Positions 1-8,457 of a stretch of 64,000 nt of DNA are shown here, one piece after another. The position numbers and the translations under genes are program-made. Location of the stretch: NCBI RefSeq assembly GCF_041224425.1, contig NZ_JBGFGL010000085.1, forward strand, positions 62,001-126,000, written 5' to 3'. The notes beneath the pieces were generated by a model. That model was given only the letters and a program-made list of their open reading frames with translations. It was not told the DNA's origin and ran no database searches. The number at the start of each line of letters is the position of its first letter. Position 1 is the first letter of the stretch. Source of the DNA: Psychroserpens sp041224425 (GTDB lineage Bacteria > Bacteroidota > Bacteroidia > Flavobacteriales > Flavobacteriaceae).

Positions 1-2
1 AC

Positions 3-467
3 AAGATGGATAATTTTGAGGATGCTAATCACTATTCATTGGTCGGATTAGGAATACCTAAAGCTTTAAACCAAATCTTTTCGTTTTATAAACCGATAAC
101 CAAAAAAGAATATCAGGAACAGGTTTTAGTATATGAAGAAGGTCCTTTCGCTTATTTAATGCGGAAGTATGAAGACATCGAATTATTCTATGGTTTCAAA
201 AAGAAAGTGGTTGAGAATGATTTAAGAGCGATAGCTGCTGCTTCAAAGAAGAAAAACGATCTCGAGTCCTTAAAGGAACTTTCCAAACTGGCTCGTAAGG
301 AATATCCAGACTCAATGATTGGTGCGTACTACCAAGGAATGTATTACGAAGAAGAAGGAAATATTAGGAAAGCCTTAAATAGTTATAAGTCAGGGCTTTT
401 GCTTGAAGAGTCAGATTTTATCAATAAGGATATGTTGCTCGATAAAATTTATGAGCTTCAAGAGTAA
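3..467 (+). CDS. Esterase-like alpha/beta-hydrolase, C-terminal part (cut by window start)
   Basis: The reading frame is open back to base 3, so this is the 3' end of a gene that begins before the window; the ATG at 6 is internal. About 154 residues remain. They align through their whole length with the C-terminal half of the next gene (SHYTL / KALDKIF versus NHYSL / KALNQIF, then a DLESLK segment followed by helical repeats that look TPR-like). The His in NHYSL sits where the catalytic His of esterase-D-like hydrolases is expected. The two genes are therefore tandem paralogues in the same orientation, about 85 bases apart. The nucleophile region is outside the window, so activity cannot be judged. 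Substrate unknown. Confidence 0.75.
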   Translation, partial: KMDNFEDANHYSLVGLGIPKALNQIFSFYKPITKKEYQEQVLVYEEGPFAYLMRKYEDIELFYGFKKKVVENDLRAIAAASKKKNDLESLKELSKLARKEYPDSMIGAYYQGMYYEEEGNIRKALNSYKSGLLLEESDFINKDMLLDKIYELQE

Positions 468-551
468 GCTTAAAATTTTATGCATTTCATCGAATAAATA
501 AGTGTTTTGTCGTGAGTATTGTTATATTTACTTCACCAAATCCCTTTAACG

Positions 552-1733
552 ATGAAAAAACACCTACTTTTTTTATGCGTAGCATTGTATTGCTCTACGC
601 TTACCTCACAAATAATCAATAAGGAACTACCTTCAAGATATCTCAATACCACAAGGGATATCAAAATTAAATTGCCAAAAAATTACGATGCAGAATCTAC
701 TGTGAAGTATCCTGTAATTTTGGTTTTTGATGGTGATTATTTGTTTGAACCAGTTTCTGGGCAAGTCCATTTTCAAACCTATTTTAAGGAAATGCCAGAA
801 TCTATTATCGTGGGAATAGTTCAAGGAAAGGAACGTTTTTATGATGGGTATTTTGACGAACTAACAGGAATGCCTTTTGAATCCGGGAAACGTTTTTACG
901 ATTTTGTACAAAATGAGTTGCTTCCATATATTGATAGCAAGTACAATACCAGTCCTTTTCGTGTTGCTGTAGGTCATAATACTATGGCTAACTTCATGAA
1001 TTCCTATTTGTTTTCAGACGAACCAATCTTTAAGGCATACATCAATATTAGTCCTGACTTTAAAGGAACGATGGCTAATAATTTAACCACGCGTCTTAGC
1101 CACCTTCAAAATGATGTGTTTTACTATTTAGCAACCAGCGATAAAGATGTACCTCAATTAAGAGACCAAATCAGACAAATAAACAGTACTTTCAAAACAT
1201 TGGATACCCAAAAGTTTACCTTTTATTATGATGAATTGAAAGGAGATTCTCATTACACTTTGGTAACTGGAGCTCTGTCCAAAGCATTAGACAAGATTTT
1301 TGAGATTTTCAAGCCTTTGGATGACAAAGAGATCAATGAAAAAGTTATTCCTTTTGAAGGTACGCTAGATGAATATATCGTGGATCGATATGAACGTATT
1401 GAGGAATACTTCGGCATAAGCAAGCCTATTACTGAGGAAGAGTTTGCTAAAATTGTGGCCATAGCTGAAGATAGGGAAGACCTGGAGTCACTCAAGAATA
1501 TTGGGAAATTAGCCAATAAACAAGATCCAAATTCATCATTGGGAACCTATTATTTAGCGTTACATGCTGAGAAATCAGGAAAAAATAAAAAGGCGACTAA
1601 GTTTTATGAATCTGCCTTAACATTAAAGGAAACAACCACTATTGATAAAGCCTATATTCAATCTAAGCTTGAAAACCTACAAGCCTTGGCTGTTGATGAT
1701 AATGAAAAAGACGATGAAGATGAAGAAAACTAA
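552..1733 (+). CDS. Secreted esterase-like alpha/beta-hydrolase with a replaced nucleophile
   Basis: Predicted 393-residue exported protein. The ATG at 552 is preferred over the upstream in-frame ATG at 519 because it starts directly with a signal peptide (MKKHLLFLCVALYC, cleavage near residue 20). The fold resembles the putative esterase/EntES family: a strand ending in VFDGD, then the nucleophile elbow at 141-147 reading GHNTMAN, and SHYTL with a likely catalytic His at 234. The elbow normally reads GHSxGG; here Ser is Asn143 (codon 978-980), so ordinary serine-hydrolase chemistry looks impossible. The C-terminal third is helical and TPR-like and ends in an acidic tail (DDNEKDDEDEE). It is the downstream member of a tandem pair. 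A non-enzymatic or binding role is an inference; the substrate is unknown. Confidence 0.7.
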   Translation: MKKHLLFLCVALYCSTLTSQIINKELPSRYLNTTRDIKIKLPKNYDAESTVKYPVILVFDGDYLFEPVSGQVHFQTYFKEMPESIIVGIVQGKERFYDGYFDELTGMPFESGKRFYDFVQNELLPYIDSKYNTSPFRVAVGHNTMANFMNSYLFSDEPIFKAYINISPDFKGTMANNLTTRLSHLQNDVFYYLATSDKDVPQLRDQIRQINSTFKTLDTQKFTFYYDELKGDSHYTLVTGALSKALDKIFEIFKPLDDKEINEKVIPFEGTLDEYIVDRYERIEEYFGISKPITEEEFAKIVAIAEDREDLESLKNIGKLANKQDPNSSLGTYYLALHAEKSGKNKKATKFYESALTLKETTTIDKAYIQSKLENLQALAVDDNEKDDEDEEN

Positions 1734-1905
1734 ATTCAGCATTTATTCTACCGATTATTTTTTTGAGTGGTTATTCATTAAAATAAAGACCATTTTAAAT
1801 GGTAAGCCTGCATTGAAATTAAGTGCCATAAAACTATTGGCATTTATACATTGGTTTAAAGACATCAGCTAAAAATGTATTAATTTAGCAGACTAAAATG
1901 TCTTC

Positions 1906-3264
1906 ATGGCTAAATTAAAAACAACCTTTTTTTGTCAAAATTGTGGTGCCCAATTTTCTAAATGGCAAGGTCAGTGTACGTCTTGTAAAGAATGGAATAC
2001 CATAACCGAAGAGCTCATTCAAAAGCCTGAAAAAAGTGACTGGAAATCACCCTCAAGTAAAACCAGTTCTACTTCTAAACCTCTTCGAATCAATGATATT
2101 GATACCTCAAAAGAAGCGCGATTTGATACTTTAGATCAAGAGTTCAATCGTGTGCTTGGAGGTGGTTTGGTTCAAGGATCGTTAACGCTTTTAGGTGGCG
2201 AACCAGGAATTGGTAAAAGTACATTGTTGCTTCAAATTTCTTTAAAATTACCATTCAAGACCTTATATGTTTCTGGAGAGGAAAGTCAGAAACAAATTAA
2301 AATGCGTGCCGAACGTATTAATCCCAATAGTAACAATTGCTATGTGCTGACGGAAACCAAGACCCAAAATATTTTTAAGCAAATTGAAGATCTTCAACCA
2401 GACATCGTGGTGATTGATTCCATTCAAACCTTGCATAGTGATTATATTGAATCTTCAGCAGGAAGTATTTCCCAAATCAAAGAATGTACAACTGAACTTA
2501 TAAAGTTTGCTAAGGAAACAGCAACTCCAGTTATTTTAATCGGTCACATCACTAAGGATGGACATATTGCTGGACCAAAAATTTTGGAGCATATGGTCGA
2601 TACAGTATTGCAGTTTGAAGGTGATCGCAACCATGTGTTTAGAATTCTAAGAGCCAACAAAAATCGATTTGGTTCTACCAACGAATTAGGGATTTATGAA
2701 ATGCAAGGATCTGGTTTAAGAGAGGTTGATAACCCTTCTGAAGTATTGATTTCGCAAAAGGAAGAGGAGTTGTCGGGTCATGCTGTGGCTGCAACTTTGG
2801 AAGGCATGCGACCTTTGTTGATAGAAGTTCAAGCCTTAGTGAGTACCGCAGTTTATGGAACACCACAACGAAGCGCAACAGGTTTCAATGCCAAACGAAT
2901 GAATATGTTATTGGCTGTACTTGAAAAACGAGCTGGTTTTCGATTGGGTGCCAAAGATGTATTTTTGAATATTACTGGAGGTATTTCTGTTGACGATCCT
3001 GCGATTGATTTGGCTGTTGTTGCCGCGATTCTATCTTCTAATGAAGATGAGTCCATACCAAGTGACTATTGCTTCGCTGCAGAAGTTGGCCTATCAGGTG
3101 AAATACGTCCAGTGCAACGTGTTGAACAACGCATCCTTGAAGCTGAAAAATTAGGTTTTTCAACTATTTTTGTGTCTAAGTTCAACAAGATTGCATTAAA
3201 GAACACAGCTATTAAAATTCAAATGATTTCTAAAATCGAAGATTTGGTTAGTTACATAGTCTAA
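1906..3264 (+). CDS. radA: DNA repair protein RadA
   Basis: 452 residues, normal length for RadA/Sms, a RecA-like ATPase that drives branch migration in recombinational repair. Visible parts: an N-terminal C4 zinc finger (C10, C13, C24, C27), Walker A GEPGIGKST at about 98-106, Walker B around VVVIDSIQT, the RadA signature KNRFG near residue 252, and a C-terminal Lon-protease-like domain (about 290-452) without an obvious catalytic Ser/Lys dyad, as is usual for RadA. The ATG at 1906 begins MAKLKTTFFCQNCG, which places the zinc finger at its normal position. It stands alone, with a hairpin terminator about 130 bases downstream. Confidence 0.97.
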   Translation: MAKLKTTFFCQNCGAQFSKWQGQCTSCKEWNTITEELIQKPEKSDWKSPSSKTSSTSKPLRINDIDTSKEARFDTLDQEFNRVLGGGLVQGSLTLLGGEPGIGKSTLLLQISLKLPFKTLYVSGEESQKQIKMRAERINPNSNNCYVLTETKTQNIFKQIEDLQPDIVVIDSIQTLHSDYIESSAGSISQIKECTTELIKFAKETATPVILIGHITKDGHIAGPKILEHMVDTVLQFEGDRNHVFRILRANKNRFGSTNELGIYEMQGSGLREVDNPSEVLISQKEEELSGHAVAATLEGMRPLLIEVQALVSTAVYGTPQRSATGFNAKRMNMLLAVLEKRAGFRLGAKDVFLNITGGISVDDPAIDLAVVAAILSSNEDESIPSDYCFAAEVGLSGEIRPVQRVEQRILEAEKLGFSTIFVSKFNKIALKNTAIKIQMISKIEDLVSYIV

Positions 3265-3390
3265 ATTGATAGGCTCTGTTTGTGAAGTATTCAGGTTAAT
3301 TATCATATGTTATTTTCTAGGCGTTTAGAACCTATTATATTTGTAATAGACTACTAACCGATAATCCCTAGATTATTACAAACCCTATAG

Positions 3391-3420
3391 AAAGCAAGTG
3401 CGATTAAGTACTTGCTTTTT
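3391..3420 (+). terminator. Intrinsic terminator downstream of radA
   Basis: AAAGCAAGT at 3391-3399 pairs perfectly with ACTTGCTTT at 3410-3418, with a 10-base loop and a run of five T at the 3' side. It lies 127 bases after the radA stop, so it may end radA mRNA or a short RNA started at the TATATTTG box at 3336-3343. Confidence 0.75.
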
Positions 3421-3508
3421 GTTATTTACGCATCGTCAATAATAACTCAGCAATATGGAGTTGTGACTTTTTCTTGATTTAAGTGTCTATTTATTAAACA
3501 ATTGACTC

Positions 3509-3625
3509 ATGTCACCTATAAATACACCAAAGAAAATAGCAGCTTTATTAATTTTATTCATCATCTTTTTTCTAGTTGCTTTTAGTGTTTATGTTTTAGT
3601 TGACGAATTAATATTCAGTTCTTGA
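3509..3625 (+). CDS. Small single-span membrane protein (38 aa), hypothetical
   Basis: ATG at 3509, stop TGA at 3623-3625. The product starts with polar and basic residues (MSPINTPKK) followed by a continuous hydrophobic stretch from about residue 10 to 31 (IAALLILFIIFFLVAF), which fits one transmembrane helix with the N terminus inside. The ORF is flanked by terminators on both sides, so it could be an independent transcription unit. No family is recognised. Codon use is AT-rich like its surroundings, so chance cannot be excluded. A second tiny ORF overlaps its stop codon. Confidence 0.4.
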   Translation: MSPINTPKKIAALLILFIIFFLVAFSVYVLVDELIFSS

Positions 3626-3690
3626 AAAACACAAAGCGTATAATATGCCTTGTAGCATTGGTTGCCATTAGTGCTATCATGTTCACATAA
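3622..3690 (+). CDS. Very small hydrophobic ORF (22 aa, TTG start), hypothetical
   Basis: A TTG at 3622 overlaps the TGA of the preceding 38-codon ORF (TTGA), a typical arrangement for translational coupling. The predicted peptide begins MKNTKR and continues with a hydrophobic run (IICLVALVAISAIMF), the signature of a one-helix membrane peptide. It ends at TAA 3688-3690, immediately before the hairpin structure at 3694. Only the charge pattern and position support it; no homology can be named. Confidence 0.3.
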   Translation: MKNTKRIICLVALVAISAIMFT

Positions 3691-3693
3691 CTT

Positions 3694-3751
3694 AAAAAGA
3701 TTGATTTTCAAATCAAACCTTTTGAATCGTCAGCTAGACGGCATCTTTTTT
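3694..3751 (+). terminator. Nested hairpin structure with T-run
   Basis: Outer arm AAAAAGAT (3694-3701) is complementary to ATCTTTTT (3743-3750). Inside it lie two smaller hairpins, TTGATT/AATCAA (3701-3706 and 3711-3716) and CGTC/GACG (3728-3731 and 3737-3740). The T-run at the end suggests a terminator for the small ORFs; the branched shape is unusual for a plain terminator. Confidence 0.5.
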
Positions 3752-3899
3752 AAGTAACACATTAATAATCTTCTTAAAATTCCTTAATTTCGCGACGCAA
3801 TTAGAATAATGTAGATTTGGACGTTAAAACTTTGGTTTTTTGAGACTTGTGGTTCTTAATGAGGTTTTAACTGTCGGACAAAAAAATAAAGATTATCAG

Positions 3900-6800
3900 A
3901 TGAAATTTCCTGAATATAAAGGACTTGATTTACCTAAAGTTGCAGAAGACATCCTGAGCTATTGGGAAGATAATGACATCTTTGAAAAAAGTATCACATC
4001 GCGAGAAGGAAATACACCTTTCGTTTTTTTTGAAGGACCACCATCAGCAAACGGTTTGCCTGGTGTGCACCATGTGTTGGCACGTGCCATAAAAGATATT
4101 TTTCCACGTTACAAAACCATGAAAGGGTTTCAGGTGAAACGTAAAGCAGGTTGGGACACACATGGACTCCCAATTGAGCTTGGTGTTGAAAAGGAACTAG
4201 GTATTACGAAGGAAGATATTGGAAAAAGTATTTCAGTTGAAGAATACAATGCTGCTTGTCGTAAAGCCGTGATGCGTTATACCGATGTTTGGAATGATCT
4301 TACTCAAAAAATGGGTTATTGGGTCAACATGGATGATCCATACATTACCTACGATCCAAAATACATGGAAAGTGTTTGGTGGTTGTTGAAACAAATCTAT
4401 GATAAAGATTTATTGTATAAAGGTTATACCATTCAACCATATTCGCCTAAAGCAGGAACAGGATTGAGTTCTCATGAATTGAACCAACCAGGTACCTACC
4501 AAGATGTCACAGATACAACGGTTGTTGCCCAATTTAAGGCAAAACCTGAATCCTTACCACAGTTTTTACAAGACGAAGGCGATATTCACTTTTTGGCTTG
4601 GACAACGACGCCTTGGACCTTGCCAAGTAATACAGCATTAACTGTTGGACCAAAGATTGATTATGTATTGGTGGAAACTTATAACCAATATACGTTTGAG
4701 CCAATAAATGTGATTTTAGCAAAGCCCTTGGTGAATTACCAGTTTTCTGGAAAGTTTGAACGTGTTGAAGAAAAATCAGAATTATTAGCATATACATCTG
4801 GAGACAAAAAGATTCCATATTATGTTGTAAAGGAATTCAAGGGTTCTGATTTAGTCGGAATAACCTATGAGCAATTATTACCTTATGCTTTGCCTCACGA
4901 TAATCCTGAACATGCTTTTAGAGTGATTTCAGGTGATTTTGTTACAACTGAAGATGGTACTGGAATTGTTCATACAGCACCAACCTTTGGAGCAGATGAT
5001 GCATTGGTTGCCAAACAAGCACAACCAGAAGTGCCACCTATGTTGGTGAAAGATGACAATGGTAACTTGGTGCCTTTAGTCGATTTGCAAGGGCGTTTTA
5101 GACCTGAACTTGGTGAGTTTGCAGGAAAATATGTCAAGAACGAATATTATAATGAAGATGAGGCTCCAGAACGTTCGGTAGATGTTGAGCTTGCCATCAA
5201 ACTTAAAGAGGAAAATAAGGCTTTTAAAGTCGAAAAATACAAACACAGTTATCCTAATTGTTGGCGAACCGATAAGCCAATTTTATACTATCCGTTAGAC
5301 TCATGGTTTATTAAGGTAACAGAGGTGAAGGAACGTATGGTGGCTCTCAATAACACCATTAACTGGAAACCAGAATCTACTGGTACGGGACGTTTTGGAA
5401 ATTGGTTGGCGAATGCGAACGATTGGAACTTGTCTCGCTCTAGATATTGGGGAATTCCGTTGCCGATTTGGCGAACGGAAGATGGTAAGGAGCAGCTCTG
5501 TATTGGTTCGGTTGAGGAACTGAAAATGGAAATGCAAAAAGCGGTACAAGCTGGTTTTATGGCTGCCGATATTTTTGAAAACTTTGAAGTTGGAAATTAT
5601 TCCGAAGACAATTACGCAAAAATAGATCTACACAAAAATATTGTGGATGACATTATTTTGGTTTCTGAAAGCGGACAACCAATGAAGCGCGAAAGTGATT
5701 TGATTGATGTATGGTTCGATTCAGGTTCAATGCCTTATGCGCAATGGCATTATCCGTTTGAAAATAAAGATTTTATTGACGAACATAAATCGTTTCCAGC
5801 CGATTTTATTGCAGAAGGAGTTGATCAAACACGTGGTTGGTTTTATACACTTCATGCCATAGCAACTATGGTTTTTGATTCGGTTGCCTACAAGAATGTA
5901 GTGTCAAATGGGTTGGTTTTGGATAAGAACGGACAAAAAATGTCAAAGCGTTTAGGAAATGCTGTTGACCCATTCGAAACCTTATCTAATTATGGTGCTG
6001 ATGCCACGCGTTGGTACATGATCATGAATGCTAATCCGTGGGACAATTTAAAATTTGATTCAGAAGGGATTGAAGAGGTGAAACGTAAGTTCTTTGGCAC
6101 CTTATACAATACGTATTCCTTTTTTACATTATATGCTAATTTGGATAAATTCTCTTATGAAGAAGCAGATATCCCTCTAGCTGAACGACCAGAAATTGAT
6201 CGTTGGATTTTGTCTGAACTTCACACTTTGATCCAAAAAGTGGATGCTTTCTATGATGATTACGAACCAACAAAAGCGGCAAGAGCGATATCAGACTTTA
6301 CCCAAGATTATTTAAGTAACTGGTTTGTACGTTTGAGCAGGAGACGTTTCTGGAAAGGCGATTACCAAACAGATAAGATTTCAGCTTACCAAACGTTGTA
6401 CACCTGTATGATTACCATTGCTAAATTAGGCGCACCAATAGCACCTTTTTATATGGATCAATTGTACATGGACTTAAATGCGGTGACGAATAAAGAGGTC
6501 TTTGAAAGTGTGCATCTGTCTGAATTTCCAAAATATGATGCTTCCTTTGTAGATAAAGCTTTGGAACGTAAGATGGAAAGTGCTCAAACCATATCTTCTT
6601 TGGTGTTATCCTTGAGAGCTAAAGAAAAAATTAAGGTAAGGCAACCACTTCAAAAGATTATGGTCCCGATTGATTCAAAGCAGCAAAAAGAAGAAATCTT
6701 AGCTGTAGCCGATTTGATTAGGTCTGAGGTAAATGTTAAGACAGTCGAGGTGTTGGAAGATGCTTCTGATATTTTGGTCAAACAAATAAAACCCAATTTT

Positions 6801-7298
6801 AAGGTTTTAGGACCACGTTTTGGTAAGGACATGAAAGCCGTTGCTCAGGCCGTTAATAACTTTTCCGCAGAAGACATTAAAAATATCGAGCAAAATGGTA
6901 GTTTAGACGTTGAAATTAATGGAAAAAACATTACTTTAGAACAATCTGACGTTGAGATTACTTCAAAAGATATAGAAGGCTGGTTAGTGGCAAGCTCTGG
7001 AAGTTTAACCGTCGCTTTAGATGTTACTATAACTGAGGATTTACAGAAAGAAGGTATTGCTCGAGAATTGGTGAACCGTATACAAAATCTACGTAAGGAT
7101 TCCGGTTTTGAGCTAACAGATCGCATAGCAGTACAATTTCAGAAAGACAAACATATTATTAACGCTATAGAAACAAATTTAGAGTACATTAAACGTGAGA
7201 CTCTTACAGAGGAATTAGAAATTTTAGACAACTTAAATAGTGGTATAGATATTGCTTTTGATGACGTAAATACCAAACTATTTATCCAAAAAATTTAA
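3900..7298 (+). CDS. ileS: Isoleucyl-tRNA synthetase
   Basis: 1132 residues, the long eukaryote-like (type 2) IleRS found in Bacteroidota rather than the roughly 930-residue E. coli form. It charges tRNA-Ile with isoleucine. The start at ATG 3900 (MKFPEYKGLDLPKVAEDI) is chosen over an upstream TTG because it matches the usual N terminus. The class I HIGH motif is divergent (GVHH at about 55-58 in GLPGVHHVLA), KMSKR stands at about 680-684, and the CP1 editing domain lies between, including WTTTPWTLPSNTA. The anticodon-binding domain is C-terminal. Only three bases separate its stop from the DksA-like gene. Enzymes of this type are often less sensitive to mupirocin (family knowledge, not shown here). 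Confidence 0.96.
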   Translation: MKFPEYKGLDLPKVAEDILSYWEDNDIFEKSITSREGNTPFVFFEGPPSANGLPGVHHVLARAIKDIFPRYKTMKGFQVKRKAGWDTHGLPIELGVEKELGITKEDIGKSISVEEYNAACRKAVMRYTDVWNDLTQKMGYWVNMDDPYITYDPKYMESVWWLLKQIYDKDLLYKGYTIQPYSPKAGTGLSSHELNQPGTYQDVTDTTVVAQFKAKPESLPQFLQDEGDIHFLAWTTTPWTLPSNTALTVGPKIDYVLVETYNQYTFEPINVILAKPLVNYQFSGKFERVEEKSELLAYTSGDKKIPYYVVKEFKGSDLVGITYEQLLPYALPHDNPEHAFRVISGDFVTTEDGTGIVHTAPTFGADDALVAKQAQPEVPPMLVKDDNGNLVPLVDLQGRFRPELGEFAGKYVKNEYYNEDEAPERSVDVELAIKLKEENKAFKVEKYKHSYPNCWRTDKPILYYPLDSWFIKVTEVKERMVALNNTINWKPESTGTGRFGNWLANANDWNLSRSRYWGIPLPIWRTEDGKEQLCIGSVEELKMEMQKAVQAGFMAADIFENFEVGNYSEDNYAKIDLHKNIVDDIILVSESGQPMKRESDLIDVWFDSGSMPYAQWHYPFENKDFIDEHKSFPADFIAEGVDQTRGWFYTLHAIATMVFDSVAYKNVVSNGLVLDKNGQKMSKRLGNAVDPFETLSNYGADATRWYMIMNANPWDNLKFDSEGIEEVKRKFFGTLYNTYSFFTLYANLDKFSYEEADIPLAERPEIDRWILSELHTLIQKVDAFYDDYEPTKAARAISDFTQDYLSNWFVRLSRRRFWKGDYQTDKISAYQTLYTCMITIAKLGAPIAPFYMDQLYMDLNAVTNKEVFESVHLSEFPKYDASFVDKALERKMESAQTISSLVLSLRAKEKIKVRQPLQKIMVPIDSKQQKEEILAVADLIRSEVNVKTVEVLEDASDILVKQIKPNFKVLGPRFGKDMKAVAQAVNNFSAEDIKNIEQNGSLDVEINGKNITLEQSDVEITSKDIEGWLVASSGSLTVALDVTITEDLQKEGIARELVNRIQNLRKDSGFELTDRIAVQFQKDKHIINAIETNLEYIKRETLTEELEILDNLNSGIDIAFDDVNTKLFIQKI

Positions 7299-7301
7299 AT
7301 T

Positions 7302-7685
7302 ATGTCAACAGATAGTAAAGTAAGATATTCAGACAAGGAATTAGCAGAGTTTAAAGCTTTGTTATTAGAGAAGATTGAAAAAGCTGAGCACGATTTGGAA
7401 TTGATCAAAAGTGCTTACATGAACGATCATAATAATGGTACCGATGATACATCGCCAACGTTCAAGGCTTTTGAGGAAGGCAGTGAAACCATGAGCAAGG
7501 AAGCAAATTCACAATTGGCTATTCGACAAGAAAAGTTTATTCGCGATCTTAAAAATGCCATCATTAGAATAGAGAACAAAACCTACGGTATTTGCCGTGT
7601 CACAGGTAAACTTATTAATAAAGAACGATTGAAGTTGGTGCCACATGCAACGTTAAGTATTGAGGCTAAAAACATGCAGTCTTAA
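7302..7685 (+). CDS. DksA/TraR-family regulator lacking the zinc-finger cysteines
   Basis: 127 residues. The N-terminal part is a long helical coiled coil (about 8-95), followed by the short C-terminal region YGICRVTGKLI...RLKLVPHA that matches the DksA zinc-finger segment. Canonical DksA has CxxC...CxxC; this protein has a single Cys in the whole chain, so it cannot form that four-Cys site. DksA-family proteins bind the RNA polymerase secondary channel and work with (p)ppGpp; whether this one does is inferred from family only. It lies three bases after ileS and before lspA, an order that I recall as common in Bacteroidota. Confidence 0.88.
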   Translation: MSTDSKVRYSDKELAEFKALLLEKIEKAEHDLELIKSAYMNDHNNGTDDTSPTFKAFEEGSETMSKEANSQLAIRQEKFIRDLKNAIIRIENKTYGICRVTGKLINKERLKLVPHATLSIEAKNMQS

Positions 7686-7708
7686 ACGATAATTGAAATC
7701 AAGGAGTA

Positions 7709-7740
7709 AACGTCTTATGTGGAATAAGGCGTTTTCTTTT
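7709..7740 (+). terminator. Probable terminator between the dksA-like gene and lspA
   Basis: AACGTCTT (7709-7716) pairs with AAGGCGTT (7726-7733) with one G-U pair and a 9-base loop, followed by a T-rich tract. It lies between the dksA-like stop and the lspA start, so it may only attenuate read-through. Confidence 0.5.
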
Positions 7741-7773
7741 TTACTTCCTAATCAAAGCCTTATTTTTACATCT

Positions 7774-8457
7774 ATGTCATTAAAAAAAGCGTCGCTTTTA
7801 ATAGTATTGATCCTACTTGTTGATCAAGTTTCAAAACTGTACATCAAAACGCATTTTGTTTTAACCGAACGTGTTGAGGTGTTCACATGGTTTCAAATTC
7901 TTTTTGTTGAAAATGAGGGCATGGCTTGGGGAACAAAAATCAGCGACTTTGTAACTTTTATTTCAGATCGTACAGCAAAGGTGTGTTTAACGGTTTTTAG
8001 GATTCTAGCCGTTATCGGAATAGGATATTGGCTTAACCTTTCTATAAAATCCAAAAGTTCAAAAACCTTGGTTTTTGCCTTGGCTTTAATTTTAGCAGGT
8101 GCTTTAGGAAATATTATTGACTCCGTATTTTATGGAGTTCTTTTCGATTCAAGTTCAGGACAGGTGGCTTCATTTTTACCTGATGAAGGAGGCTATGATG
8201 CTCTTTTTCATGGTCATGTTGTTGATATGTTGCATTTCCCAATGTGGAGTGGTGTATTGCCAGATTGGATTCCGTTTTATGGCGGACAATATTTTACTTT
8301 TTTTGAACCTGTTTTTAATGTTGCAGATGTGGCTATCAGTACAGGAATAGGCATATTGTTCTTCTTTAATAAACGTGCTTTCCGAAAAGCAGAAAACGAA
8401 CAAAAAGAAACTATTAAAACCGATATATCTTCTCTGGAGTCACACAGTAATCCATAG
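7774..8457 (+). CDS. lspA: Signal peptidase II (prolipoprotein signal peptidase)
   Basis: 227 residues from ATG 7774 (MSLKKASLLIVLILLVDQVSK). An in-frame ATG at 7693 is rejected because it would run through the hairpin and lies far before the first membrane helix. LspA cleaves signal peptides of diacylglyceryl-modified prolipoproteins in the inner membrane. Visible signatures: VDQVSK in helix 1, NEGMAWG, GNIID, and NVADVAIS, the last two carrying the two catalytic Asp residues. It is longer than E. coli LspA because of inserted loops and a charged C-terminal tail. The window is rich in lipoproteins, its expected substrates. The last 44 bases overlap the convergent cyclo-ligase gene. Confidence 0.95.
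   Translation: MSLKKASLLIVLILLVDQVSKLYIKTHFVLTERVEVFTWFQILFVENEGMAWGTKISDFVTFISDRTAKVCLTVFRILAVIGIGYWLNLSIKSKSSKTLVFALALILAGALGNIIDSVFYGVLFDSSSGQVASFLPDEGGYDALFHGHVVDMLHFPMWSGVLPDWIPFYGGQYFTFFEPVFNVADVAISTGIGILFFFNKRAFRKAENEQKETIKTDISSLESHSNP

Larger units (their letters stand above)
3265..3899 (+). other. 635-base gap between radA and ileS with hairpins and tiny ORFs
   Basis: No gene of normal size fits here. In order it holds a TTTGTAATA/TATTACAAA inverted repeat (3340-3348 and 3374-3382), a perfect 9-bp terminator hairpin, a 38-codon ORF followed with overlap by a 22-codon ORF, both encoding one hydrophobic segment, then a nested hairpin structure at 3694-3751. The last 90 bases lead into ileS and contain a weak -7-like element (TAATTTCG) near 3785. 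Confidence 0.6.

Noticed and set aside
1642..1872. 76-codon plus-strand ORF overlapping the 3' end of the esterase-like gene
   Set aside because: It overlaps a conserved frame for 90 bases, has no signal, motif or clear start, and its tail is ordinary AT-rich intergenic sequence.
3840..3899. Extended start (TTG) for ileS
   Set aside because: The extra 20 residues precede the usual MKFPEYKGL start, and the DNA looks like a leader.
7693..7773. Extended N terminus of lspA
   Set aside because: It runs through a hairpin and precedes the normal MSLKKA start before helix 1.
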